Shown here: positions 1 to 9,660 of the stretch, in pieces
Layout: every line of letters begins with the position of its first letter
Position numbering within the stretch: the stretch's first letter is position 1
Notes under the pieces: generated by a model
What the model was told of the DNA's origin: nothing
Seen by the model: the letters and a program-made list of their open reading frames with translations, nothing else
Databases searched by the model: none
Made by a program: the position numbers and the translations under genes
Assembly: GCA_014529385.2 (NCBI GenBank)
Contig: CM043959.1
Span: forward strand, 93,134,529-93,198,528
DNA length: 64,000 nt
Origin: Adiantum capillus-veneris
Taxonomy: Eukaryota > Streptophyta > Polypodiopsida > Polypodiales > Pteridaceae
Direction: 5' to 3'

Positions 1-508
1 TATACTTCTCAGCAGCCCTAGTTTCAGCTGCATCAAAGGTAGCAGGTGCACCCGCCTCAACTTTTACCTTAAGGTCAGGAAAGAGTCCGGCTATGAACCT
101 CTCCTTCTTTAGAAATTCTGCACCATCACCAGGGTTAGCAACATTTCGTATCCATAGAGCCCAAAGACGTAGGAACTCTTGCTTGTACAAGTAGTAGTCA
201 TCTAAGTCTTTTTGCTTATGAGAAACAATGTCTTGCCATAGCTTTTGAGTGTTTTGGGGATCAAAGAAGTATCTCTTGAAATGATTGACAACTTCCATGT
301 AATTCTCTTTAACTTCCTCAGGCAAAGAGTCAAACCAAGTGCTAGCATCTTTCCTAAGGACTACCTCAAACATTTCTACACGTTCTTGATCAGTTACTAT
401 CCTCTTGATACGACAAGACATCTTGAAATTTGCCAAAAATAATTCTGCATCCTCTCCAGGCTCTCCAAAGAAAAGAGGATATCCAAACATTTGGCGTTGA
501 TTCTCCAT
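1..508 (-). CDS. Ty3/gypsy Gag, N-terminal part, cut by window edge
   Basis: Reading the minus strand from the ATG at 508-506 gives 169 codons without a stop, running off the left edge. The protein has the capsid-like retrotransposon Gag pattern: an early FFGEPGEDAELFLANF, then STWFDSLPEEV, HFKRYFFD, and EFLRLW ... FIAGLFPDLK. This is the usual order of the retrotrans_gag family, which forms the virus-like particle. The start follows a leader and LTR on the right, as expected for a minus-strand element. Protease and pol would lie left of the window. No lesion is visible in this part. Confidence 0.85.
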   Translation of the reverse strand, partial: MENQRQMFGYPLFFGEPGEDAELFLANFKMSCRIKRIVTDQERVEMFEVVLRKDASTWFDSLPEEVKENYMEVVNHFKRYFFDPQNTQKLWQDIVSHKQKDLDDYYLYKQEFLRLWALWIRNVANPGDGAEFLKKERFIAGLFPDLKVKVEAGAPATFDAAETRAAEKY

Positions 509-1121
509 TGAATTGATTTCAAAGTGACGCGTTTTGTTTTTTCTTTCTTTAAAAGATCTACACAATAATATTCTCTAAATTGCAATCTATTCTACAACAA
601 AATAAAAATATTCACATCAAATGACCTATGATAATCAATGAGAGGTAGGATGACAGGGTTTGGTTACGCGAGAATTTCTCCTACTCTTTGGGCACCAAAC
701 ATGAACACCATACGTTGTTGAAAATGGATTTTTCTACTAATTGCAATGTTTATTCTAATGTGTGGAGTGAAATGAAAGGGGAAAACCTCTATTCTTGGGC
801 CATTATCCATTGTCTATGCATGACCTTATGCTTAAAACAAAACAAAAATATAGACGTCCAAACTAAGGTCGTACCTAATGAGAGGCAAAATAAAAGGATT
901 TACTGATGCGTTTATCTCTGCCAACCTAAGAGGACCTAAAATTCTACGAATTACACGTTGAAATTGCAACTTAGTACTAACAATTATGTGTACCTTTTGC
1001 CTTGCAATGGGAATGAAGGGATCATACAAATTCTCGTGATTCATGCAAGCTACTTGATTATGCTAAAGGTTGAGCCTACACAAAACATACACAAGTCTGT
1101 CCTCAGTGGGGGCACCAAAAT
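509..1121 (-). other. Leader (5' UTR) of the left-edge gypsy element
   Basis: About 600 bases between the gag ATG and the presumed LTR, with no credible gene. A primer-binding-site-like stretch sits on the minus strand at 1117-1101, starting TGGTGCCCCCACTG directly after the presumed LTR end. I cannot name its tRNA. A second TGGTGCCC occurs at about 693-686. Confidence 0.4.
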
Positions 1122-2281
1122 TGAGGCGGTCCGGGGCGGGCAACAAGAGAGGCGACCTCTAAACACCCCTCAAGGCTCCCGTGCTGCTCAATTGCGGCTG
1201 GGGCAACCACAAGCACATCGCAACAACAAACCCACAGCCAAACACAAACAAGATAGGGGCACCACCTAGTTATGGTATGCAAACTAGGACGCAAGAGAGA
1301 TTTTGGCACAACCAAGAAGATGCACCACACAACACACACAAGCAACCTCACACCAAGACACACATGAAATGGACCAGAGAGAGCTAGAGCAAAGGGAAGA
1401 GAGAGAGGAAAGGATCTTGCGTAATACCTTATTTGTGACTTGCAAATGGAGATGGTTCGTTATGATGCTATCGTAGAACTTGTACAAAAATCACTCAATG
1501 CTTAGTGATTGCTAATCATTGCCAAAACACACACACACTGTCTTAGGGTGTGGGAGACCTCTCACCACAATACCCTCTTACAATGGACACAAAACTGGCA
1601 ATGAAAAACACACTAAAACACTTTCTAAAATCAAGATCAACCGATAAAACTCAAAATACACAAGTCACCTTGAATTCACCAAACCGTATTGCACAAATGG
1701 AAGGACGAAGATTTGAACGTCGAATCACGCCTTTGATGCACCAAACCTCAATTTATTGATGATGAAGGAGCATGTACAATAGTGGTTTTGGGATTTGTGG
1801 AACTCACGCTCTCTCACTTGCAATGTGTAGCTTGAAGGCTTCTCTCACACCAAGAGTGAAGCTCACAAGTGGTTGCTACACCTAAGTCTCTCCTCACGCA
1901 TAGAGTGTTGGGGTGCTATGTGAGATGTTGGAGGTTGTTTTACAAGAAGGAGAGGGGCCTATTTATAGGTTGAGGTGATTATTCAGAGCGTGGGCTACAT
2001 TTTCTCTTTTGACCACTGCTCCAAATTCGGAGTGGAGATAGGTGCCAAAATTCTCACCAAAAAGCCTGTTTTTATGCTTGCAAAAGTCTTTTAGTGGACC
2101 CCTCCTTTGTTGAATTTGTACAATGCATCCAAGAGTGAGCCCCTCCTTTGTCATATCATAATACAAAGCATCCAAGTTGCCCTTGACACATGCATGGAGG
2201 AGGATTATTGGTGAATAAAGAAATATATACATGGTGGGACTAGTGTATGGACTATTCATGGACTTTAGCTCAATGAGCACA
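1122..2281 (-). repeat. Probable 5' LTR of the left-edge gypsy element
   Basis: The block lies upstream (minus sense) of the gag leader, contains a strong minus-strand TATA box, and can be bounded by TG/CA ends: minus start TGTGCTCATTGAG near 2281, minus end CCGCCTCA at 1122. The partner LTR and target duplication are outside the window, so the boundaries are estimates. Small ORFs inside it are not credible genes. Confidence 0.45.
1960..1967 (-). promoter_or_regulatory. TATA box of the LTR promoter
   Basis: The minus strand reads CCTATAAATAGGCC here. Transcription would start about 30 bases further left and proceed into the leader and gag. The match to the plant TATA consensus is very good and the place within the LTR fits. 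Confidence 0.6.
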
Positions 2282-2924
2282 TGGTGTTAGAATAATGAGT
2301 AAAAATAATAATAAAAATATGGAGGAGTTATGGATATGGAAAGATATTGGGATCATATGATATGGTCCCTCCTTGAATTATTTTGGGTGAAAGAGGAAAA
2401 GGTATGCAAGTAAATAATATAATAAAAGTAACCAATGAGTAGAAATCAATTTTTTGTTTTCACGAGGGTGAGGGTGAAAATGTAGGAGTGATTTGTATAA
2501 AGGAAAAATATGAGGTTAGAGTATGTACATATTGGCAAAAAAATATATATATATAATTATGGTGTAAGAGGATGAAAGAAGGTGTACATAGGTTTAATAA
2601 AACACACACCTAAGTAGAAATATTTAAATAAAATACCAAAATAATTATAAAAAATCCCTATATTTAGGCCATATATACAATGAAATATTTACACACAAAG
2701 AGGCCATAATATACTTTTATTTTTTTATTTTTTTTATTTTTTTTGGCTCACCTAGCCCAGTGACTAGCTAGCTGAGGGTTTTTAAGAAGATATGGGAAAA
2801 GTCCCGTGACTCACGCACGCCTATGTACAGTGAAATGGTAGGGATAGCCACAGTGTTTGGGTGATTTTGGTAGGGTGAGGTAACTCACTATGGCAATTAC
2901 AAAGAGCCGAAAAAACGGCTATCA
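2282..2924. other. AT-rich spacer, no gene seen
   Basis: AT-rich DNA with T-runs near 2715-2745 and a short TA run near 2547. Nothing coding is visible. It abuts the truncated LTR of E1, so the original flank of E1 is probably lost here. Confidence 0.5.
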
Positions 2925-3201
2925 GCGTATGAAGACAGGCCGAAAAATACAGGTGATCAAAACTTGACCCCGATGGTACGAATGTGTAGCTCTACTCGTT
3001 GTGGTTCTATAGATATGCTGCACGCTCCATTCCGACAAACGAGTTGGAAGAAAACTCACACCGAAGCTCGTAGGAACTTACCACACATAGAAGCCGATAG
3101 CGCGCACTCTTGGTATCTGTGCGTAGCTCTCGTCATTGCTAACACAATGGCGGTGTCGCTTCTCCAATGGCGGCTCCGTAGCTCGCGTAGAAAGTAGATA
3201 A

Positions 3202-3256
<55 letters not shown>

Positions 3257-3542
3257 ACACAGTCACGGCGCTCAAAAACTCACCTTTGATTAAAAACTGA
3301 ATCCCTTAGGTTACAAAAACTTTGGCTTATATACCTCAGCCTTGGAGATGAGAACATCTCTAACTAATTACATCAGCAAGCGAAATTACTTCGGGATTAC
3401 AAGCTGGAAACTCAATTGAGTCCCGTTACTTAATGAATGGCTCAAATCAAAATTAATGTCGGAAAGACATTTATTACAATCAATGGTTACAAAATGATGA
3501 GTGTGAGCAAAAATGTGGGTGTGATCCTCTGCTGGCTCAACA
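2925..3542 (-). repeat. E1 3' LTR, truncated
   Basis: Matches 17547-18188 with scattered substitutions and a shorter CT tract. It ends in plus sense with GGCTCAACA, the complement of the LTR start TGTTGAGCC. About 340 bases present at the other end of the 5' LTR are missing; similarity stops at 2925, exactly at GCGTATGA. Confidence 0.85.
3204..3254. repeat. (CT)n microsatellite in E1 3' LTR
   Basis: Uninterrupted CT dinucleotides, 51 bases, inside the LTR. The partner LTR carries a longer, once-interrupted version. Confidence 0.95.
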
Positions 3543-3553
3543 CTCCCCCCCTC
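3543..3553 (-). other. E1 polypurine tract
   Basis: Minus strand GGAGGGGGGGAG lies immediately before the 3' LTR start TGTTGAGCC, the standard place for second-strand priming in an LTR retrotransposon. Confidence 0.8.
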
Positions 3554-3591
3554 CGCGTTCATGTCGTCCCTGACATGACTTTTATGATTGG

Positions 3592-5868
3592 TCAATAAAG
3601 TCCTGTCGTCTTGAGCATCTTCAAATGTGATTCGTATCGTAGGTTGCCGATGGTCAAGGTTGGGCCGAATATTTTACTTTCGTGGGTGAAAAAGCCGGTG
3701 TAGAAAGCTTCTTCGAATGTTTGCATGTGGAAGCTAGGCAAAAACATAATCCTCTGGTATAGGAGGTGCAACACTTTTGGAGAAGGCTGCAATGAAAGAT
3801 CATACATCATATCAGTCACTGTGTCGGCCGTCGATAGTAGACTCGAGGTCGTGGCTTTATCTGGCGCAAACACTTCAATGCAAGCTAAGAGAGTCCTGCA
3901 GATTTTCTTGAGCATCTGACACGAAAGGTCAGGAGAGCCAGTAAAGAGCTTGATGGTGCCCGTTAGGGTTTTCACCATGTAGGCTTTACCTATTCTCTCT
4001 CCTGCCTTTGGTCCTGGCATCCTGCGGTAATTAAGCCAATTTGGCTTCTTTTCTGCAATCCTGCCATGCTCTTTCCAGCTTCTCACTCTTGGCACTGGGC
4101 AGAAGGTTGCATTCTCCCGAATCTCCTTTGGTGCCTCCACCAAGTAGATGAGGTAGGCTGGGTATTTGTTCAGCCAACCTTTCCTCCATCTAGGCTGCGA
4201 ATCTACAATCTTCTTTGATTGTTCCTCTTTTGTGATGTCGCCTTTGTAAAGAGCGACATACTGCTCCTCCTCTATTCTCTTTTTCGTTTTTATCACTTCA
4301 AACTTCATCAAAGGGAAAGGCAGGCTGGGTTGCATCCACTCTTCATGGAGCACTTTTGTGTCTAATCCCTGAAGTCTAATGGAGATTAGGAGTCTCCTCT
4401 CCCATTCCATTTCCGCCTTGGCACTCGCCTCTGTTGACTTTTCTATTTGGTCATGGAGCCTTTGTTCTTCTTCTTCAGAGATTCCTGAAGTCGAGGCCAC
4501 CTCGTGAACTGGGGCTGGATCTTCAATTGTGGTTGCCTCTCCAGTTTCTGGTAGCTCTATGGCGGCTCCACCTGATTCTTCTTGTGGTGTCTCTGTCTCT
4601 CTTCTTTGTTGCTCTTGTAGATCTTGGAGCTGTTTGCGGAGGGTCTCATTCTCTGTTCTTAGTGTTTGATTTTCTAAAGTGAGCCTCTCCTCTGCTGCCA
4701 ATGATCCCTCCGCAATGTGCAACCTTTGCACTTGCTCTAATCTTAGCTCTCTTTGTAAGCTTTGGACCTGGTCTTCCAGAGCTGGTACAAGAGCTCCCTC
4801 TTGTTCGGTTCCTGCTCTGCTAGCTCTAGGAGTAGTCCTGAGTCTAGTGATTGTTCTTTCTTGGAGCTCGACTCTCTCCCTTAGCTCAATGAGCTCATCT
4901 CTAGCCGCCTCCAAGTCGTCTTCCATCCGCTCCCTTGCTTCCTGTGCACTTGTTACTTCTCTTGAAGCCTCGGCTAGCTGGAGTATCAAGCCGTCTCTCT
5001 CGTTTTCCGCGTCGTAGAGTGATGCTTTATGACTTTCAGATTCAGTCATAGCATCCTCTAATTTCCTCTGCAACTCGGCTACCCTTTGTTTGGCTGTCTC
5101 AATCTCCACTTCCTTTGCCTTGGATCTTTCTTTGATCTTGTTGAGCAGTTCATGCACCATGTGCATGTCTTTTTCATCTTCATCTGTCAACTCTAAAGCT
5201 TTTTCTGCCACCATCTCCACTGGCTTCGGCTCTTCTAGTACGTTTTTTTCGTCCAGTTTCCCTTCACTCTCTTTTGTACTCTTTATTTTTTCCTCTGTCC
5301 CTCTCCGATCATCTTGTTTTTGTAGGTGGATCCCATAGACTGCCTCAAGGGCCTCTTCTTCAGTGTAACCTATCGCTACCAGATCCTCATAATCGTTTTT
5401 CTTTTGCTGAATTGGATCTATCTCCTTTTCCTTGGTCCCGGCCATCGGCTTTTCCACACCAGCCGTGTCCATCTCTACTGTGGTCTCTTCCACAATGATT
5501 TTCGTCTTCTTCGGGCTTGGTACATCAGTAAAGGAGGGCTGATTGTCCTCAGTCATCTTGGATTTCCCTTTGTTTGCTTGCCCGTCTTTCTCTTGAGGTT
5601 CAGTAGACTCATCTACTTTCTTCTTCCCCTTGTCGTCCTTTTTCAGCTCAGCTTTTACAAATTGTACTTCCTCTTCAGTGTATGGCTCGACAGGTTGCTG
5701 CTCCAGTATAGCCTCTAACTCCTCATAAGCTCTAATATATTGATCATATTGATCAACATGTGGCCTGGCTGAGCTAGTTCCGACTTTAGTGGGGTCTGGC
5801 ATCCACTTTTCTTCAAAGTCCCCCTTTAGATCTCTTTCCGCTCTAAATTGCTCCACCAGTCTTTCCAT
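3592..5868 (-). CDS. E1 accessory protein, central and C-terminal part (758 aa)
   Basis: The longest intact ORF of E1, placed where env-like genes lie, between integrase and the 3' LTR. Visible parts: an acidic, lysine-rich stretch; a UBA-like motif AIGYTEEEALEAVYG near residue 170; a long heptad coiled coil from about residue 240 to 430 (ELQRKLEDA, LRERVELQERTITRL, LENQTLRTENETLRKQL); a proline/glutamate linker; and a globular C-terminal domain of about 220 residues (VDSQPRWRKGWLNKYP, KLFTGSPDLSCQMLKKIC, LYQRIMFLPSFHMQTFEEAF). There is no signal peptide or membrane segment, so it is not a typical envelope. The true start is upstream, since the frame joins the N-terminal domain after a frameshift near 5920. 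E2 carries a homologue. Function unknown. Confidence 0.7.
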   Translation of the reverse strand: MERLVEQFRAERDLKGDFEEKWMPDPTKVGTSSARPHVDQYDQYIRAYEELEAILEQQPVEPYTEEEVQFVKAELKKDDKGKKKVDESTEPQEKDGQANKGKSKMTEDNQPSFTDVPSPKKTKIIVEETTVEMDTAGVEKPMAGTKEKEIDPIQQKKNDYEDLVAIGYTEEEALEAVYGIHLQKQDDRRGTEEKIKSTKESEGKLDEKNVLEEPKPVEMVAEKALELTDEDEKDMHMVHELLNKIKERSKAKEVEIETAKQRVAELQRKLEDAMTESESHKASLYDAENERDGLILQLAEASREVTSAQEARERMEDDLEAARDELIELRERVELQERTITRLRTTPRASRAGTEQEGALVPALEDQVQSLQRELRLEQVQRLHIAEGSLAAEERLTLENQTLRTENETLRKQLQDLQEQQRRETETPQEESGGAAIELPETGEATTIEDPAPVHEVASTSGISEEEEQRLHDQIEKSTEASAKAEMEWERRLLISIRLQGLDTKVLHEEWMQPSLPFPLMKFEVIKTKKRIEEEQYVALYKGDITKEEQSKKIVDSQPRWRKGWLNKYPAYLIYLVEAPKEIRENATFCPVPRVRSWKEHGRIAEKKPNWLNYRRMPGPKAGERIGKAYMVKTLTGTIKLFTGSPDLSCQMLKKICRTLLACIEVFAPDKATTSSLLSTADTVTDMMYDLSLQPSPKVLHLLYQRIMFLPSFHMQTFEEAFYTGFFTHESKIFGPTLTIGNLRYESHLKMLKTTGLY

Positions 5869-6274
5869 TCTTGCCGCTTTCTGACTTTTGGTTTGCTTGG
5901 GAGCAACCTTCTTCTTTGCGGCTCATCCACATCCTTTTCAGGTTCTGAAACTATTTCTAGTTTCCGGCGTGCTCTTGTGGACGCCCTCTTGGATACTTCA
6001 GGCTGTTCTTCCTTCTCATCGGCTTTTCTAAGCCACTCATTCTGGGAGGGAACCTTTGGCCATTGATCTCTGGCTCCAATAGCTTCATAAGCTATTCTTG
6101 TCAGAACTTCAGCTCCTCCTATATACTTTGGCTTCTCGTTGTGCATGGCAATTACTTGCTCGTGGATGTGTTGAGCGTAATTCACCTCTTTTGGCATATT
6201 GCTCTTCAATGCCCATGTGATGGTAGTTGCAATGGCATGGGGTGGTGTCGTATACTTTGTGGTCTTTTACTGCA
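5826..6274 (-). pseudogene. E1 accessory protein, middle segment (frameshifted)
   Basis: Reads on from the N-terminal domain after a frameshift near 6274: IATTITWALKSNMPKEV and ITRIAYEAI-like sequence matching the E2 homologue (IATTFTWALMKSTPKI). A second frameshift near 5920 then leads into the 758-residue ORF, where both copies read KSQKAAR followed by ERL. The two single-base breaks are the only damage seen in this gene of E1. Confidence 0.7.
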
Positions 6275-6853
6275 AATATGGAGAAACTGGTTGTACAGTC
6301 GGCAAAGGGTTGCCGCTCTTTGGTCTGCCATATCTCCATAGGTTGCATTCTGTTTCTTGGACCCATAAACCTCTATAGCCTCCCTTCTTTCCCTGACAGA
6401 GATCCCTTTGTTGTGCAGCTTCAATGCATCTGCAATGAGCTGTGGAGTGATCTGTACCTCTACTTTCTCTCCATCTATTGCTGTCAATGTGGCTTTCCCA
6501 TCCTTCTGAATGGAGGTTGCCAACTCATAAACTCTTCTTGTATCTACACCTGATGGTCTAGAGGTGAAGAATCTGTGCAAGTCTGCCCTTTCCAGGTACC
6601 TGTTGATGTTCTCTGACCTGCTATAATCCACCAATTCTTGTGGGATCATCGGTATATCCACTGCTTGCCCTTGAGGATCTCTGAAAGTCCCCTGGTAGAT
6701 CTTTATTCCCTCTTGTTCCAGTACTGCTTCCTCCACCCAAGTTTTGGTTGGCTTGAGGGTTTTTGCTGGAATGTCAAAGGTTTCTGCTTCTGCAAGAGCA
6801 TCTTTGATTGTCGGTCTCTTTCTCTTTGTTGCTGATGACTTGGCGGAATCCAT
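6206..6853 (-). CDS. E1 accessory protein, N-terminal domain (215 aa before frameshift)
   Basis: The ATG at 6853-6851 opens a basic N-terminus (KRKRPTIKDAL), then a globular domain (TLKPTKTWVEE, KIYQGTFRDPQG, GVDTRRVYELATSI, QLIADALKLHNKG, CRLYNQFLHICSKRPQ). E2 begins the same way with TLKPTSTWIQED, KIYQGVFKD, GVDIKRVWEF, VVADALDLSNKG and SQLYNQYFHMCTKRPQ. I do not recognise a named family; the position and helical pattern recall the extra 3' ORF of plant Athila elements, as analogy only. The start is supported by homology from this residue and by a CAG just upstream that could be a splice acceptor. Confidence 0.65.
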   Translation of the reverse strand: MDSAKSSATKRKRPTIKDALAEAETFDIPAKTLKPTKTWVEEAVLEQEGIKIYQGTFRDPQGQAVDIPMIPQELVDYSRSENINRYLERADLHRFFTSRPSGVDTRRVYELATSIQKDGKATLTAIDGEKVEVQITPQLIADALKLHNKGISVRERREAIEVYGSKKQNATYGDMADQRAATLCRLYNQFLHICSKRPQSIRHHPMPLQLPSHGH

Positions 6854-6858
6854 GGATC

Positions 6859-6870
6859 CTGTAACTCCAA
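6859..6870 (-). promoter_or_regulatory. Candidate splice acceptor before E1 accessory ORF
   Basis: Minus strand GAGTTACAG ends six bases before the ATG, and E2 has GTGCAACAG immediately before its corresponding ATG. This would suit a spliced subgenomic mRNA, but it is an inference from sequence only. Confidence 0.3.
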
Positions 6871-7020
6871 TTTCAGAAGTTAGCGTCTTTTTAGTACTGA
6901 AAGCCGAAATGAAGCTTTTAACTATTCAAATGACTTGAAAATTGAAACATGAGCTATTCAGGGCCTAAGGATGCAGGGTAGGTGAAAAAATATGCAAACT
7001 GGGCTCAAAATCATGCTGGA

Positions 7021-8027
7021 GACATCATACGCGTATGATGTCTTTTGTGTCAAAATGAATTCATATTGGTTGTGCTTGTAGCTGATAGTGTATACATGAT
7101 TATCATATGCTTGGATTTGAGTTTGGATCCCATTTGGTCAAGTTTTGGCCAGTTTAGTCCAGTTCAGGCTCTTGGCAAAATTTTGAAATGGAATTTGATT
7201 TTATGATCCAAATTGGATAAAACTTGGTGGTTCACCTTCAAATGGCATGTAGATCACTTCTGTTTGGTGGTTGAAGCCCTGAGGTGCCAAAATCACATAG
7301 TGAGACATCATACGCGTATGATGTCTTTTAGTGTATTTTTGGACCAAATTTCTCTATAAGCTTGGATATGGCTTTAGATAGGCTTATTCAGTGGATTTAT
7401 GAATTTTGGATAGATTTTGGGCTAAAAATGGCTCTGGAGACATCATACGCGTATGATGTCTTTTTCATCAATTTTTCATGGGATTGGTTCTGTGGACTCC
7501 CCATGTACTAGTGAAGAACTGTCTTTACTCAAATCTTGGTTTGGACTTGAGTATGTTGAATTTGGGCCAAAAATAGGCTTTAGGTGAAGGATTTTCCCTC
7601 AATTGGGCTAATGGGGTGATCCACTTGACCAAATGGTTCCAAACTTCATATGTAGCATGTATTAGATATATATAATGGATGCATGATGACAAATGAGCAG
7701 TTTTGGCTCTGTAAGTGCAAATAGACATCATAAGCGTATGATGTCTTTTGTGTCAAAATGGTGCTTTTTGGTTCCAGATAGCTTATAGATGTGTTAATCA
7801 ACAATCCTACAAAGTTTCAATGAGTTTGGAGTTATTTTGACAAAATTAGGACCAAAAATCAATTTTATGGCCTACTTTGCGTCTTTTTGGTTTCCTTGAG
7901 TTTTCTAACTCCAATTCTCATGATACTTGGCTCATAGGATGTGATTAACATGTGGAATGAGGCTATGCACTCAAATGTTGAAATGGATGTGAAAATCATG
8001 CTGGAGACATCATACGCGTATGATGTC
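7021..8027. repeat. E1 spacer palindromes (five copies)
   Basis: Two 11-base arms, GACATCATACG and CGTATGATGTC, make a 22-bp inverted repeat at 7021-7042, 7304-7325, 7439-7460, 7724-7745 (centre AAGCG, imperfect) and 8006-8027. Most copies continue TCTTTT or TTTT afterwards. As RNA each could form a 9-bp stem with a CGCG loop; as DNA each is a twofold-symmetric protein site. Confidence 0.95.
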
Positions 8028-8769
8028 TCTTCTTGAAATGTTGGTCTTTTTGTGCAAAGAATGCTTTGTGCTAGTGCCCTAAGCCCTGATAACTAGTTTT
8101 CAACTTAAAAAGTCATCAGTTTAGCTAAAAAGCCCCCTTATAGGCATTTCAGTCTCTGAAGTCGTCTTTTTGCCTTGGAGTTGAATTTCTTCAACTTTTC
8201 TTCTCGAGAGTTGCATTTCCAGCTCATTGGATATGTTGTGAAGCCACCTATTTGGTTGAACTTGACTTTGGCTCCCCGTTCTCCATCTTTCTCCATTTGG
8301 TTGCCCGAAAGCGTCTTTTTCACCATCGGTAAGTGAATCGGATTTCTTTTGGGTTTTGCTTGCAAACATAAGTCATCCATGTATATTTGACGCTGCTTGT
8401 GAAGTTTCATATCATTTGGTCGTCAATTTTAGCCGTTATGCCAAAATGACGCTTTGTGTGTCCGCAGTCGAATCGGTTGTTCCGACCTACTTTTGGTGAT
8501 CCAAACCCGGAGATACTCCATGGTTGCATTGCCCTCGATGTTGTTAAGCTTCCTGAGAAGTTTTGTGTCGTTTCGACAACTTTTTCCTGTTTGCCTCTTG
8601 CAGGCTTTGTTGACCTAGGGTTTTTCAAGTCGTTCTTTCTCGAGCTTTGAGTGTTAGAAACCCATCTTCTATGTTAGGGTAACCCACCTCTAAGTTCTTG
8701 CAAGGTTTGGTTAGGCGGTTGTGCCCCTACCTAGCATCTTTCCCCATTCCCCGTCTGCTCTTGTTTCTT

Positions 8770-9000
8770 GGTTTTGGTCAGTTTTCGCGACAAAAGTTAA
8801 CGATAAGCATCAAAAGCTTATGGCAACGAGTCTACCTCTCATGTCTGGTGTCCTCTGAGCTCTCGTAGCAGTCGTAGAAGACGGTAGAAGGTCAGATGCT
8901 CCTGTGTGCTCTTTGCTCTCTGCAAGAAGGTAATAGTGGAAATGAGCTTGAAAGTGATGTGAAAAATACTTAACTTCGGGCTTCCCGGATCACTTGTTAC
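8770..9000 (-). promoter_or_regulatory. Non-coding block conserved between E1 and E2
   Basis: Matches 53830-54080 of E2 in many short runs (CTACCTCTCATGTC, AATAGTG-AAATGAGCT, GTTTTCG-GACAAAA in plus sense) although no shared ORF is evident. It includes a candidate donor, minus GAGAG|GTAGAC, with GT at 8835-8834. Confidence 0.45.
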
Positions 9001-9660
9001 CAAATTTGACATGTGCTCCTATCTCGTCGTGAAATGCACTTTAGGATTTGAAATTTCTCAATTTGGACTCCGTTTGACCTGTTTCTGAGAAATCTGTCCA
9101 GTTTGCCAAAATTCTGTCATTTCAGGCTTTCCGCAACTTTTTCAGAATTGTACCCAATTTTTACCATGGGTTGCCCTTGTCATTAGGACCATCACCATCT
9201 ATTCTTTTCTTTTTTCTGATCTCGTTTCACCTGCTTTTTTTATATATTTTTCTTTTACTTTTATTAAGAAAATCCTAAAAAATAAAGAAAAATAGCAAAT
9301 TGAAGCCAAAAAATTCCAAACATACACAATAAATAGATGGTAACCCTGTGTATATGAATATACACTTATTTGTGATTTCTGGACTTGGATTACCACTTTT
9401 TAGCTCCAAACACACTCTTATTTAATGATATTTACACGTCTAGAGACCCAAATTCATCATTTGATCTCTTCTTGTTGCAAAACAAGGTATATAAGGGCAT
9501 AAATATTATCAATATCCGCAATCAAACATAAAAATTACAAAATCATGTAAGACACTGCCCTTGTAATATAATTTTTGGTTTTTCTTTGTGTTTGTCGCTT
9601 GTAGCTGCTTTGTAGCTCCTGTATACCTCCCCCCCTCCTAGTCTGAGTCCTCCCGGACGA

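Larger units (their letters stand above)
6871..9660 (-). other. E1 long spacer between pol remnant and accessory ORF
   Basis: About 2.8 kb with no coding region I can support. It holds five 22-bp palindromes (7021-8027), a stretch at about 8770-9000 resembling the E2 spacer, and AT-rich DNA near 9230-9600. The sequence between palindromes is diverged and not obviously repeated. Confidence 0.6.

Noticed and set aside
1103-1363. Short cysteine-rich ORF on the minus strand
   Set aside because: Lies in the presumed LTR; no homology or conserved motif and out of register with the element's genes.
2760-2812. GTGAC near 2760 and 2804 as the left target duplication of E1
   Set aside because: The 3' LTR is truncated at 2925 and neither GTGAC abuts an LTR end, so the match is chance.
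3078-3275. ORFs made of repeated Arg-Glu (also 17700-17921 and 18297-18506)
   Set aside because: They are translations of CT/GA microsatellites and have no coding support.
3592-6853. Calling the accessory ORF an envelope gene
   Set aside because: No signal peptide, membrane segment or furin-like site is visible, and the coiled coil is acidic and cytosolic in character.
7021-8027. CRISPR-like array
   Set aside because: The repeats are palindromic and irregularly spaced by about 110-280 bases, with no cas genes, in a plant retrotransposon.
8121-8628. Short minus-strand ORFs in the E1 spacer
   Set aside because: The matching E2 region (53030-53680) gives unrelated proteins, so they are not conserved genes.
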